Below, one piece after another: positions 37,659 to 46,492 of a DNA stretch of 64,000 nt. Source of the DNA: Mycobacterium numidiamassiliense (GTDB taxonomy: Bacteria; Actinomycetota; Actinomycetes; Mycobacteriales; Mycobacteriaceae); NCBI RefSeq assembly GCF_900157365.1, contig NZ_FUEZ01000004.1, forward strand, positions 3,314,965 through 3,378,964, read 5' to 3'. Under the pieces are notes generated by a model. That model ran no database searches, had not been told where the DNA came from, and worked only from the letters and a program-made list of their open reading frames with translations. Within the stretch, counting starts at the first letter, position 1. Each line of letters begins with the position of its first letter. Made by a program: the position numbers and the translations under genes.

Positions 37659-39305
37659 TCAGCCGAGGTTGGATCGGCGCGGGTAGGCGATGCTCGGGTC
37701 GGTGAGCACGTTGACGACGGACGGCAGACCGCTGGCGAAGGCGCGTTGCAGCGCGGGCCGCAGCTCGCCGGGCGCGGACACCAGCTCGCCATGGCCGCCC
37801 AGGGCGCGCACCACTTCGTCGTAGCGGGTGCCCGGGCGCAGCTCCGCCACCACCGAGTAGCCGTAGATAGCCTCCATCGGGTGTTTCTCCAGGCCCCAGA
37901 TACCGTTGTTGCCGATCACCGAGACCACCGGCACGTTGTGCCGGACCAGGGTGTCCCACTCCATGCCGCTGAAGCCGAACGCACCGTCACCCTGCAGCAG
38001 GACGACCTGACGGTCGGGCCGGGCAAGCTTGGCGGCCAGCGCATAGCCGGGGCCCGACCCCAGGCAGCCGAAGGGGCCGCTGTCCAGCCAGCAGCCCGGC
38101 AGGTAGCTGTCGATCACCCGGCCGGCGTAGGACCCGAAGTCGCCGGCGTCGATCACCACAATGGCGTCGCGGTCCAGCAGCGGCGCCAGCTCGGCATATA
38201 CCCGCATCGGATGCAGCGGGGCTCGGTCATCGGCGAGCTCGGCCCTTTCCCCGTCGCGCGCCGCCGTCTCGGCCGTTCGCAACTCGTCGATCCAGCCCTG
38301 ATGATCGCCCGACCCGGTCAACGCCGAGAGGATCGACGTCAGGTCGCCGTAGAGGCCGGCCGCGATCGGCCGCGGATGGGCGCGCGCGGGCTCGGCCCGG
38401 TCGGCCACCACGAGCTCGGTGTGCTCGCCGAATACCCCGCCGAAGCCCAGCCGGAAGTCCATCGGAACGCCGACGACGAGCGCAACATCCGCCTCGCGCA
38501 GCGCCTTTCCCCGCGCCCGCGAAAAGGCCAGCGGGTGGTCGGCCGGCACCACGCCACGGGCCATCCCGTTCATCAGCACCGGGATCCGGCGTTGTTCGGC
38601 AAGACGCAGCAACGCTGCCTCCCCATGTCCCCACCAGACGTTGGTGCCCGCCATGATGACCGGCCGCTGCGCGCCGGAGAGCAGGCTCGCGGCCCGGTCC
38701 AGGGCGTCAGGATCGGCACTGCGGGCGGCCGGTGCGTCGGCCAGCACGCCGGGCAGGCCTCCAGCATCGGGGTCGTCGGACGTGGAAAATGCGTAATCCA
38801 TGGGAATGTCGACGAACCCCACTCCCGAGGGGGCGCCGACGGCGGCGCGCAGGGCCGCGTCCACCAGCCGGCCGGCGTCGTCGGCCGATTGTGCGGTGGC
38901 CGCGAAGCACGCCAGCGGAGCCACGAAGGGCACGTGGTCGATCTCCTGCAGCGACCCCATGCCCCAGCGCCCCGCCGGCGCCCGGCCGCCCAGCACCACC
39001 AGCGGCGACTGGTTCTGCTGTGCGGCCGCCATCGCGCTCATGCCGTTGGTGACGCCGGGGCCCGCGGTCAGCGCGGCCACGCCCGGCACCCTGGTCACCT
39101 TCGACCAGCCCTCGGCGGCAAACGCCGCGGTCTGCTCGTGGCGGGTGTCGATCAGGCGGATACCCTCGTCGCGGCAGCCGTCGTAGATCGAAAACAGGTG
39201 GCCGCCCGACAACGTGAAGATCGTGTCGACTCCGCTGGCCTTGAGGCGACGGGCGATGAGGCGACCGGCATGTACGGTCTGGCTGGACGGAGCGTCGATG
39301 CTCAT
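37659..39305 (-). CDS. ilvG: Acetolactate synthase-like thiamine-diphosphate enzyme
   Basis: The 548-residue ThDP enzyme has the catalytic glutamate in DTRHEQTAAFAAEGWSK. The ThDP/Mg motif is GDGAFGFSGMEWDTLVRHNVPVVSVIGNN, with the GDG start and downstream Asn-Asn. Middle-domain stretches such as RPVIMAGTNVWWGHGEAALL fit the acetohydroxyacid synthase fold. It corresponds to Rv1820 (IlvG). Because ilvB1 supplies most branched-chain amino-acid synthesis in mycobacteria, IlvG may instead be an oxalyl-CoA- or glyoxylate-carboligase-like enzyme. ATG 39305 diverges from the BacA-like gene. Confidence 0.9.
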   Translation of the reverse strand: MSIDAPSSQTVHAGRLIARRLKASGVDTIFTLSGGHLFSIYDGCRDEGIRLIDTRHEQTAAFAAEGWSKVTRVPGVAALTAGPGVTNGMSAMAAAQQNQSPLVVLGGRAPAGRWGMGSLQEIDHVPFVAPLACFAATAQSADDAGRLVDAALRAAVGAPSGVGFVDIPMDYAFSTSDDPDAGGLPGVLADAPAARSADPDALDRAASLLSGAQRPVIMAGTNVWWGHGEAALLRLAEQRRIPVLMNGMARGVVPADHPLAFSRARGKALREADVALVVGVPMDFRLGFGGVFGEHTELVVADRAEPARAHPRPIAAGLYGDLTSILSALTGSGDHQGWIDELRTAETAARDGERAELADDRAPLHPMRVYAELAPLLDRDAIVVIDAGDFGSYAGRVIDSYLPGCWLDSGPFGCLGSGPGYALAAKLARPDRQVVLLQGDGAFGFSGMEWDTLVRHNVPVVSVIGNNGIWGLEKHPMEAIYGYSVVAELRPGTRYDEVVRALGGHGELVSAPGELRPALQRAFASGLPSVVNVLTDPSIAYPRRSNLG

Positions 39306-39399
39306 CTCGGCAGCCTATCCGCCATCCTCGGGTACGTTCGCGGGGAACTATCCACCGTGAGGCTCCCGCGGATGCCTCACCACTAAGGAGACGCCGAAG

Positions 39400-41319
39400 T
39401 TGGGCCCGAAGCTGTTCAAGCCGTCCATCGACTGGTCGGCCGCGCTCACCGATTCCTTGAGATGGACCGCCATCGCCTGGGTGGTCGGCGCCATCTGCCT
39501 GCTGATCGTGCTGGCCGTGTTCCGGTATTTCACCCCGTGGGGCAGGCAGTTCTGGCGGATCACCCGCGGATACTTCGTTGGCCGGGAAAGCCTCAAGGTG
39601 TGGGTGATGCTCGGTGTGTTGTTGCTGTCCGTGCTCCTGGCGGTGCGCATCACCGTACTGCTCAGCTACCAGGGCAACGACTTGTACACGGCGGTGCAGA
39701 AAGCGGTCCAGGGCACCGCGGCGGGCAACGACGAAATCAGAAACTCTGGCATTCATGGCTTTTGGATGTCGATCGTGATCTTCATCGTGCTGGCGACCTT
39801 GTATGTCATTCGCTTCATGGCCGACATCTATCTGACCCAGCGCTTCATCATCTCCTGGCGCATCTGGCTGACCGCGCATCTCACCGACGACTGGCTGGAG
39901 GGCCGGGCCTACTACCGAGATCTGTTCATCGACAACACAATTGACAACCCGGATCAGCGTATCCAGCAGGACATCGATATCTTCACCGCCAATGCCGGTG
40001 GCACGCCGAACATCCCGTCCAACGGTACGGGCAGCACGCTGCTGTTCGGCGCCGTCAATGCGGTGGCCTCGGTGATTTCGTTCGCCGCGATTTTGTGGAA
40101 CCTGTCCGGGACCATCACCGTGTTCGGCGTCGAGTTTCCGCGGGTGATGTTCTGGACCGTGTTGATCTACGTGCTGATCGCGACGATCGTCGCGATCTGG
40201 CTAGGACGCCCGCTGATCTGGCTCAGCTTCAACAACGAGAAGCTCAACGCCGCGTTTCGTTACGGCCTGGTGCGGCTGCGGGATGCCGCCGAAGCCGTGG
40301 GCTTCTATCGGGGCGAGCGCGTCGAGCGTACGCAGCTGTGGCGCCGGTTCACCCCTATCATCGCCAACTACCGTAAGTTCGTTCGCCGGACCATCATCTT
40401 CAACGGGTGGAACTGGTCGGTGTCGCAGGCAATTGTTCCGCTGCCGTGGGTGATTCAGGCGCCGCGGCTGTTCTCCGGCCAGATCGATTTCGGCGACGTC
40501 GGCCAGACCGCGACGGCTTTCGGCAACATTCACGACTCGTTGTCCTTCTTCCGGAACAACTACGACGCGTTCGCCGCTTTCCGCGCGGCGATCATCCGAT
40601 TGCACGGATTGGTCGACGCCAACGCCCAGGGCCGCGCGCTGCCCTCGGTGCTGGTCAAGCCGAGCCAGGAGACGACGGTCGAGCTTGCCGGCATCGAGGT
40701 CCGCACGCCCGCGGGGGATCCGCTGATCGAATCGCTCGACGTCGAGCTGGACACCGGTGACTCGCTGGTGATCACTGGGCGTTCCGGCGCGGGCAAGACC
40801 ACGCTGCTGCGCAGCCTGGCCGAATTGTGGCCGTACGCGTCGGGGACACTGTGCCGCCCGGAAGGCGACAACGCGACGATGTTCTTGTCGCAGTTGCCCT
40901 ATGTGCCGCTGGGCAGCCTGCGGGAGGTGGTGTGCTACCCGAACTCGCCGGACGACATCGCCGAGGACACCCTGCGCGACACGCTGACCAAGGTGGCGCT
41001 CGCCCCGCTCGTCGAGCGGCTGGACGAAGAGCGGGACTGGGCCAAGGTGCTCTCGCCCGGTGAGCAGCAACGCGTCGCGTTCGCCCGCGTCCTGCTCACC
41101 AAGCCCAAGGCGGTGTTCCTCGACGAGGCCACGTCGGCGCTCGACGAGGGTCTGGAATACGCCCTGTATCAGCTGCTGCGCAGTGAGCTGCCGGACACGG
41201 TCGTAGTCAGCGTCAGCCATCGTCGCGCGGTCGAGCAGCATCACGCACAGCAGCTCGAACTGCTCGGCGACGGGGCGTGGCGCCTGCACCCGGTGGAAAA
41301 GCGCCCGGCCCAGGTCTAG
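39400..41319 (+). CDS. bacA: BacA/SbmA-type ABC importer (Rv1819c-like)
   Basis: The 639-residue fused transporter has an SbmA/BacA-type membrane domain (about 20-420) and a C-terminal ATPase. The membrane part shows TPWGRQFWRITRGYFVG, YLTQRFIISWRIWLT, RDLFIDNTIDNPDQRIQQD and RPLIWLSFNNEKLNAAFRY. The ATPase has Walker A GRSGAGKTTLLRS, signature LSPGEQQRVAFARVLL and Walker B AVFLDEATSALD. M. tuberculosis Rv1819c imports cobalamin and hydrophilic compounds such as bleomycin through a large internal cavity. TTG 39400 is used because AAGGAG lies 8 bases upstream. Confidence 0.96.
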   Translation: MGPKLFKPSIDWSAALTDSLRWTAIAWVVGAICLLIVLAVFRYFTPWGRQFWRITRGYFVGRESLKVWVMLGVLLLSVLLAVRITVLLSYQGNDLYTAVQKAVQGTAAGNDEIRNSGIHGFWMSIVIFIVLATLYVIRFMADIYLTQRFIISWRIWLTAHLTDDWLEGRAYYRDLFIDNTIDNPDQRIQQDIDIFTANAGGTPNIPSNGTGSTLLFGAVNAVASVISFAAILWNLSGTITVFGVEFPRVMFWTVLIYVLIATIVAIWLGRPLIWLSFNNEKLNAAFRYGLVRLRDAAEAVGFYRGERVERTQLWRRFTPIIANYRKFVRRTIIFNGWNWSVSQAIVPLPWVIQAPRLFSGQIDFGDVGQTATAFGNIHDSLSFFRNNYDAFAAFRAAIIRLHGLVDANAQGRALPSVLVKPSQETTVELAGIEVRTPAGDPLIESLDVELDTGDSLVITGRSGAGKTTLLRSLAELWPYASGTLCRPEGDNATMFLSQLPYVPLGSLREVVCYPNSPDDIAEDTLRDTLTKVALAPLVERLDEERDWAKVLSPGEQQRVAFARVLLTKPKAVFLDEATSALDEGLEYALYQLLRSELPDTVVVSVSHRRAVEQHHAQQLELLGDGAWRLHPVEKRPAQV

Positions 41320-41337
41320 CGGCGCGCCGGCGCTGGG

Positions 41338-42795
41338 CTAGTGGGCAGCCGAAGCCGCGTGCGTTCCGGCGCGGCGGCCGAAGAACGATCCCTCACCCAG
41401 CTGCGTGCCGCTGGCGTAGCCCTTGCCGTCCTGGGCGATGTTCGACGCACACGCCCCGACCGCATACAGACCCGGCACCACGGTGCCGTCCTCGCGGAGC
41501 ACCTCACCGTCCACGGAGGTGGCCAGTCCGCCCATGGTGAAACCGGCGTACATTGCCTTGCCCAGTGACATGTCGAAGGCACCCCAAGGGCCTTTGTCCT
41601 GGGCCGCAAGGAATTCCGGCTGCTTGTGGAAGTCGGGGTCTTCGCCCCGCGCGGCATAGGTGTTGTAGCGATCCAGCGTGGCGACCAGATTGCCCTGCGG
41701 GATCCCCAGCGCCGATTCCATCTCTTCGACCGTTTCCCAGCCGTCGATCAGCGGGACCAGCGGCATGGTGGGGTGCTGCAGGTGCGCCTCGTCGACGATC
41801 AGGAACGCCGCGCTGTCGGGCTGATCCATGATGAAGCCCGCGGTCCTGGAGTGATAGGAGTCTTCGGCGACGAAGCGCTGTCCGAGCTTGTTCACCGCGA
41901 TCCCGGTCAGCAGGATCGAGGGCGGGTACGGCGGAGCGGTGATGAAGATCTGATCCATATGGTGGATGGCGCCGCCGACCGACACACCCAGCCGGATACC
42001 CAGGCCGTCGTCGTATGTGTTGCCGAGCACGAATGGTTTCTCCGCGAGTTTCGGCGTGTACGTGGCAACCATGTCGGGGTTCATCACGAAGCCACCGGCA
42101 GCGATGATGATCGACTTTGCTTTGATCGCACCGGTTTCGGAGAACTGCTTCCACGTCACGCCGGTCACGGCGCCCGAATCGTCGACGATCAGCTCGGTGG
42201 CGCCGGTCTCGTAACGGATTTGCACGCCCAGGCTTGCGGCCCGTTTGAGGAGCAGCTCGATCACCATGCTGGCACCGCCGGTGTCGCCTGGCACCGGGAC
42301 CTTATGGCCGCGCGGCGCGGGGACCGCCTTCTCCAGGAACGGCCACACCTTCTCGTTGCCGGTGAACATCAAGCCCTCGGTGTTGGGCTGGATCACCGCC
42401 TTGCCCGGAAAGTAGCTGCGCTCGAACTGGAACCCCAAATCCTCGAGCCAATTGAAGTGCTCAACACTGCCGTCGCAGTAGGTGCGGATCTTCTCGTGGT
42501 CGGGATCGCGGGACACCGCGACCAGGTACTTGTACATCTCCTCGGGTGAGTCCGCGTGGCCGGTCGCCTGCTGCACCGCGGTCCCGCCGCCCAGGTAAAA
42601 GTGGCCTCCGGCAAGCGAAGTCGTCCCGCCCGCCACCGCGGCGCGCTCGAGCACCAGCACCCGTGCGCCGGCCGCGGCCGCGCTCACCGCAGCACACCCG
42701 CCGCCGATGCCGAAACCGATCACCAACACGTCGACCTCGTCCGACCAGGACGTCACGGTGTCGGCGCTGACCGTTGCTGGAATCTCGGTGCTCAC
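41338..42795 (-). CDS. FAD-dependent flavoprotein of fumarate reductase/ketosteroid dehydrogenase type (Rv1817-like)
   Basis: The 485-residue protein has the FAD motif VLVIGFGIGGGCAAVSAAAAG at about residue 25 (Gly-x-Gly-x-x-Gly), the second flavin-contact region AKSIIIAAGGFVMNPDM and the C-terminal MYAGFTMGGLATSVDGEVLREDGTVVPGLYAVGAC. This layout is shared by fumarate reductase subunits and 3-ketosteroid delta-1-dehydrogenases, and the substrate cannot be fixed. GTG 42795 overlaps the VOC gene stop (GTGA), so the two are translationally coupled. Confidence 0.88.
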   Translation of the reverse strand: MSTEIPATVSADTVTSWSDEVDVLVIGFGIGGGCAAVSAAAAGARVLVLERAAVAGGTTSLAGGHFYLGGGTAVQQATGHADSPEEMYKYLVAVSRDPDHEKIRTYCDGSVEHFNWLEDLGFQFERSYFPGKAVIQPNTEGLMFTGNEKVWPFLEKAVPAPRGHKVPVPGDTGGASMVIELLLKRAASLGVQIRYETGATELIVDDSGAVTGVTWKQFSETGAIKAKSIIIAAGGFVMNPDMVATYTPKLAEKPFVLGNTYDDGLGIRLGVSVGGAIHHMDQIFITAPPYPPSILLTGIAVNKLGQRFVAEDSYHSRTAGFIMDQPDSAAFLIVDEAHLQHPTMPLVPLIDGWETVEEMESALGIPQGNLVATLDRYNTYAARGEDPDFHKQPEFLAAQDKGPWGAFDMSLGKAMYAGFTMGGLATSVDGEVLREDGTVVPGLYAVGACASNIAQDGKGYASGTQLGEGSFFGRRAGTHAASAAH

Positions 42796-43292
42796 TGCTG
42801 CTCCTGTTTGATGTAGTCGTAGAACGCCCGCATGTCGGGCGAGATGTAGGCGATCTCCAGGTACGGCACCGCCGCTTGTGGCGCGGATAGATAAGCGAAT
42901 TGGATTCCGCCGGGCATCACGCCCTGCTGCACCACCGCGGCGCCGCGGTCGGCGGCTTCGGCCAGCGCCGCATCGAATTGCTCGGGGCTTTCGGCCTCCG
43001 TGCAGATGTGGTGCAAGCCCGGCCCGGAGTCGCGCAAAAAGTCACTATAGACACTCTGCCCGCTGACCGGTGAGATCAGCTCCAGCTGCATGTCTCCGAG
43101 ATAGCTCAGCGAGATGCCGGCGACGAAGTCGGCCGGCTTCCCGTAATAGCTGCAGCTGTCCGGAGCAAAGTGCACGTCGGGTATCCGTATCCATTTCCGC
43201 GCGCCTAACAGCCCGGTGAGGGCCGTTTCAGTGGCGTCCAGATCCGGGGTGACCCACGCGATCTGCATTGGTATTGCAACTGGGAGCGTCAT
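42792..43292 (-). CDS. VOC superfamily (glyoxalase/bleomycin resistance) protein
   Basis: The 166-residue protein has a VOC fold with paired beta-alpha-beta modules: IPMQIAWVTPDLDATETALTGLLGA, then a metal-type segment GPGLHHICTEAESPEQF and a closing PYLEIAYIS. The core resembles epimerase/dioxygenase-like VOC enzymes. ATG 43292 begins the domain; an ATG 24 bases later is also possible and neither has a clear ribosome-binding site. The stop overlaps the start of the flavoprotein gene by 4 bases, implying joint function. I do not recall this gene at the equivalent site in M. tuberculosis. Confidence 0.82.
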   Translation of the reverse strand: MTLPVAIPMQIAWVTPDLDATETALTGLLGARKWIRIPDVHFAPDSCSYYGKPADFVAGISLSYLGDMQLELISPVSGQSVYSDFLRDSGPGLHHICTEAESPEQFDAALAEAADRGAAVVQQGVMPGGIQFAYLSAPQAAVPYLEIAYISPDMRAFYDYIKQEQQ

Positions 43293-43434
43293 CGTCAGGC
43301 AGAATAGCCCAGTCTGTCGACGGGCAGAAAGGTCCCGGAAAGCCTTTGCCGTGATCGGCCGCATCGCGGCGGAGAAAGTCGAATGAACACGTTCTAATTC
43401 GGGCCTGTCGCGGCGCGGCCGACGGAGCACACCA

Positions 43435-44136
43435 TCAATGTTGGGCCAGCAAATCCACCAGTAGCCGAAGCTGCGTGTCGAAGAGGGACTCGGGATCGGT
43501 CAGCGTGTCCGCGCCGTACTGGCCGAACACCTCAAGGCTGATGGCGCCCAGTACGCCGGCCCAGAACAAGAAGCATTTGGCGATGACGGAATCATCTCCG
43601 GGAAATGCGAATTCGTGGCGGATTCGTTCAAAGTCCGATGACATCGGTTGTGGCGCAAGGGTATTGGTGAGCCTGATGTCGCCGGTCGCGATTCCGGCGG
43701 CGATGGCGTCGAAGATCGCCCCCACCACGCGGGTGCCGACCCCCACGGTGCGCTCCGGTGGTGCGTGATACCCCGGTACCGGGCTGCCGTACAGCAAGGC
43801 CCACTGGGCGGGGCGCGCGACCGCCCATCGGCGCGTGGCATGGGCGATGGCGATGACGTCGTCGCTCCACAGTTCGTCGGCGGTTTCCCGGGCGCGGTCC
43901 ACGGTGTCGGCCAGGTCGGAGTAGGCGTCGATGAGCAGCAGGGTCAGCAGCTCGTCGCGGCTGGACACATATCGGTAGACCGCCGAGGACACCATGCCCA
44001 GGTCGCGGGCGATCGCGCGCAGCGACAGCCCCGCGGCGCCGCGGTCGACCAGGTGGCGGCGGCCCAGCTCGACGATGCGGGTCTCGATTTGTTCGCGCGA
44101 TTCCTGGCGTTTGCCCACGTTGACAGTCTGACACAA
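43435..44136 (-). CDS. TetR-family repressor (Rv1816-like)
   Basis: The 233-residue regulator has an N-terminal TetR helix-turn-helix at about residues 18-65 (ARDLGMVSSAVYRYVSSRDELLTLLLIDAYSDLAD). The C-terminal ligand domain holds WALLYGSPVPGYHAPPERT and FPGDDSVIAKCFLFWAGVLGAISLEVFGQYG. The domain is of the type often sensing lipids or small hydrophobic molecules. The ligand of Rv1816 is not known to me. It diverges from a Ddn-like gene with a 101-base gap holding a perfect palindrome, and lies just upstream of the VOC-flavoprotein pair on the same strand. Confidence 0.92.
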   Translation of the reverse strand: MCQTVNVGKRQESREQIETRIVELGRRHLVDRGAAGLSLRAIARDLGMVSSAVYRYVSSRDELLTLLLIDAYSDLADTVDRARETADELWSDDVIAIAHATRRWAVARPAQWALLYGSPVPGYHAPPERTVGVGTRVVGAIFDAIAAGIATGDIRLTNTLAPQPMSSDFERIRHEFAFPGDDSVIAKCFLFWAGVLGAISLEVFGQYGADTLTDPESLFDTQLRLLVDLLAQH

Positions 44137-44190
44137 TCGAGATCACCGCTCTTGCTTTTTATTATGGTGTGTGGCACGGTGAACCCGATA

Positions 44191-44205
44191 GAGAGCACTG
44201 CTCTC
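44191..44205. promoter_or_regulatory. 15-bp palindrome, candidate TetR operator
   Basis: GAGAGCA-C-TGCTCTC is a perfect inverted repeat in the 101-base gap between the divergent TetR and Ddn-like genes, 33 bases before ATG 44238. Size, symmetry and position fit a TetR operator controlling both directions. Confidence 0.65.
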
Positions 44206-44237
44206 AGAGCTGTCGAGACCCGCCGAGAGGATGCCGT

Positions 44238-44684
44238 ATGTCCACCCGATACGAGGAACCGAACCGTGTCGCCCGAGCCGGCAACGCGGTCATCCGCGCG
44301 CTCGCCGAGCTGGGGATCAGCATCGCGGGCACCCGGGCACTTCGCGTCCGCGGTCGCAAGACCGGGAAATCGCGCGCCGTGGTGGTCAACCTGCTGACCG
44401 TCGACGGGGTGGACTACGTCGTCTCGCCCCGGGGCAACACTCAGTGGGCCCGCAACGCCAGGGTTGCGGGTTTCGTCGAGATCGGGTCGCGCTGGCGCCG
44501 CCGGCGCGCCGAGATCACCGAGGTCAGCGACGACGCCAAAGCCGAGCTGTTGAGGCGCTACCTGGCCAGGTGGTACTGGCAGGTCAAGGGCTACGTCGCC
44601 GGGCTGACACCGGATTCCGGCGACGAGCAACTGCGCGCGGCCGCACCGTCGATTCCGGTATTCGCCCTGGTGCCCTCCCGCTGA
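44238..44684 (+). CDS. Ddn-like deazaflavin-dependent nitroreductase family protein
   Basis: The 148-residue protein resembles the F420H2-dependent Ddn/FDOR family. It has TRALRVRGRKTGKSRAVVVNLLTVDG at the strand that binds deazaflavin, YVVSPRGNTQWARNARVAG in the middle, and a helical tail (LLRRYLARWYWQVKGYVAGL). Family members reduce quinones or nitro-compounds with reduced F420, but the substrate here is unknown. ATG 44238 has a GAGAGG site. It faces the TetR gene across a palindrome, so it is the likely repressed target. It converges on the protease gene with a 6-base gap. Confidence 0.83.
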   Translation: MSTRYEEPNRVARAGNAVIRALAELGISIAGTRALRVRGRKTGKSRAVVVNLLTVDGVDYVVSPRGNTQWARNARVAGFVEIGSRWRRRRAEITEVSDDAKAELLRRYLARWYWQVKGYVAGLTPDSGDEQLRAAAPSIPVFALVPSR

Positions 44685-44690
44685 GGAGCG

Positions 44691-45383
44691 TTAGCGGTGC
44701 GTTTGCGGCCGCCATCCAGCCGCCGCGCCGAGGTCCTGTCGGACCTGCTGGGAGGTGGTCTGCCAGGACACCGCCGCGGGCAGGTCTCCCCAGACGCTGT
44801 TGAAGATCCCCACGATCTGCGCGGGGCCGCCACCGGCGGTGTACACGGGTCCGCCCGAGTCGCCCGGGTGGCTCTGGACGCCGTGGGACATGGTGAACCA
44901 CCCGTTGTTCACGCTTTCCACGATTCCGCAGGTCTCACCGGTGACCACACCGAAATGGCAGACCGCCTCGCCGGGATGGGGCACCGAGCTCGGGCTGGAT
45001 AGCAGGGCACGTCCGCCCGGCAGAATGTTGTTCGCCGGAATGTTGCCGTCCAGCGCGATCGCCTCGTAATCGGTGACCACCTGGTCGGTGGTCACCGTAG
45101 CGCCGCTGGGTGTGTCGTCACGAAAGGTCGCGAGATGGCCGATGACGTTGCGATTCACGTCGGTGACGGCCCCCGGGCCGCTGCGGCAATGCCCCGCGGT
45201 GTACGCGATCTTCTGGCCCGGATCGACGTAGCCCAACGTGCACATCCGGTTTTCCTGCAGGATTTCCATGCCTGGGTACACGAGTACGGGGTCGGCGTGG
45301 GCCGAGGCAGCGGGCAGGCCGGGGATGAATGCCAGGACAGCGACCGATACGGCGAACACGCGCAGTGCCAGGCGATACAGCAT
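44691..45383 (-). CDS. Secreted trypsin-like serine protease (Rv1815-like)
   Basis: The 230-residue protein has a signal peptide (hydrophobic residues 4-25, cleavage near ASAHA before DPVLVYPG). The S1 fold shows YTAGHCRSGPG with the catalytic His and HPGDSGGPVYTAGGG with the catalytic Ser. The Asp could be in DYEAIALD. Four cysteines (in MCTLG, GHC, VCHFG and TCGIV) suggest two disulfides. ATG 45383 is chosen because it starts the signal peptide, while the longer frame adds a basic, non-homologous stretch. Substrate unknown. Confidence 0.88.
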   Translation of the reverse strand: MLYRLALRVFAVSVAVLAFIPGLPAASAHADPVLVYPGMEILQENRMCTLGYVDPGQKIAYTAGHCRSGPGAVTDVNRNVIGHLATFRDDTPSGATVTTDQVVTDYEAIALDGNIPANNILPGGRALLSSPSSVPHPGEAVCHFGVVTGETCGIVESVNNGWFTMSHGVQSHPGDSGGPVYTAGGGPAQIVGIFNSVWGDLPAAVSWQTTSQQVRQDLGAAAGWRPQTHR

Positions 45384-45488
45384 TGGACGGACTCCGTTCC
45401 GTCGAGGCCGGCGCGCAGGCCGACTACAAATTGAGACTACGTCGTTACTCTTTCGACATCGAGCTTTTCGCGCCACCCGGCGCGAACG

Positions 45489-46421
45489 TTACTTCGAGGT
45501 CGCGAGCCCAGCCGTGTTGCTGATCACGTCGGCGCCTCGCGGCGTCCAACCGGGGGGACCGAAAACGTAGCGGAGCCGGTCCCGCAGCCGGTGCGCCGAT
45601 CGCCAGTCGTGGGCGATCGCGACGTACTCGCGGACCTGCAGGTTCCAGATGTTGAAGGTGTCAACCTGCTTGGTGAGGCCGTAATGCGGACGGAACATCT
45701 CGGCCTGGAAGCTACCGAACAACCGGTCCCAGATGATGAAGATGCCGCCGTAGTTCTTGTCGAGGTAGACCTGGTCCATCCCGTGGTGCACGCGGTGATG
45801 TGAGGGGGTGTTGAAGACGAACTCGAACGGCCGCGGCAGCTTGCCGACCCGCTCGGTGTGCACCCAGAACTGGTAGATCAGATTCAGCGACCAGCTGAAG
45901 AACACCATCCAGGGCGGAAGACCCAAGAGCGGCAACGGAATCCACAGCAGGACCTCGCCGCTGTTGTTCCACTTCTGGCGCAGCGCGGTCGCGAAGTTGA
46001 AATATTGGCTGGAATGGTGAGCCTGGTGGGTGGCCCAGATCAGCCGCACCCGATGGGCGATCCGGTGGTAGACGTAGTAGAGCAGGTCGACGCCAAGGAT
46101 CGCGATGACCCACGTGTACCACCTGTTGACCGCGAGGTGCCACGGCGCCAGATGCGCATAGATGGCGGCGTAGCCGAGCAGTGCCAGCGCCTTCCAGGCG
46201 GCGGTGGTGGCCACCGAAACCAGCCCCATCGAGATGCTGGTCAGCGAGTCGCGGGTGAGGTAGGCGCCGTTCGCGGGCCGTTCGGCGGCCTCGATGCGCT
46301 CCAGCTTGCGGGCCGCCGTCCACTCGAGAGCCAGCAGCAACAGGAAAAAGGGAATCGCGAATAGCACCGGGTCCCGCATTTGCGGGGGCAACGCGGTCCA
46401 GAACCCGGTGACGTCATGCAC
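45489..46421 (-). CDS. Sterol desaturase / fatty acid hydroxylase family membrane protein (Rv1814-like)
   Basis: The 310-residue diiron membrane enzyme has the histidine boxes YHRIAHRVRLIW, ATHQAHHSSQ and SHHRVHHGMD in order, and a further histidine-containing segment near MFRPHYGLTK. Several hydrophobic helices precede the boxes. The family introduces hydroxyl groups or double bonds into sterols or fatty acids. Rv1814 is annotated Erg3, a C-5 sterol desaturase, but mycobacteria do not make ergosterol and the substrate is unknown. The secreted Rv1813c gene I recall next to it in M. tuberculosis is missing here. Confidence 0.9.
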   Translation of the reverse strand: MHDVTGFWTALPPQMRDPVLFAIPFFLLLLALEWTAARKLERIEAAERPANGAYLTRDSLTSISMGLVSVATTAAWKALALLGYAAIYAHLAPWHLAVNRWYTWVIAILGVDLLYYVYHRIAHRVRLIWATHQAHHSSQYFNFATALRQKWNNSGEVLLWIPLPLLGLPPWMVFFSWSLNLIYQFWVHTERVGKLPRPFEFVFNTPSHHRVHHGMDQVYLDKNYGGIFIIWDRLFGSFQAEMFRPHYGLTKQVDTFNIWNLQVREYVAIAHDWRSAHRLRDRLRYVFGPPGWTPRGADVISNTAGLATSK

Positions 46422-46492
46422 ACCGATAGATTACGACGGTCGGTCTAGCAGTTGTCGTGATCGCCCGCCGACAGCAACAAGGTGGTGAGTGC

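Noticed and set aside
35134..39386. Long + strand open frames opposite secA2 and ilvG
   Set aside because: Mirror frames of conserved genes; no start sites with ribosome-binding sites and no recognised domains.
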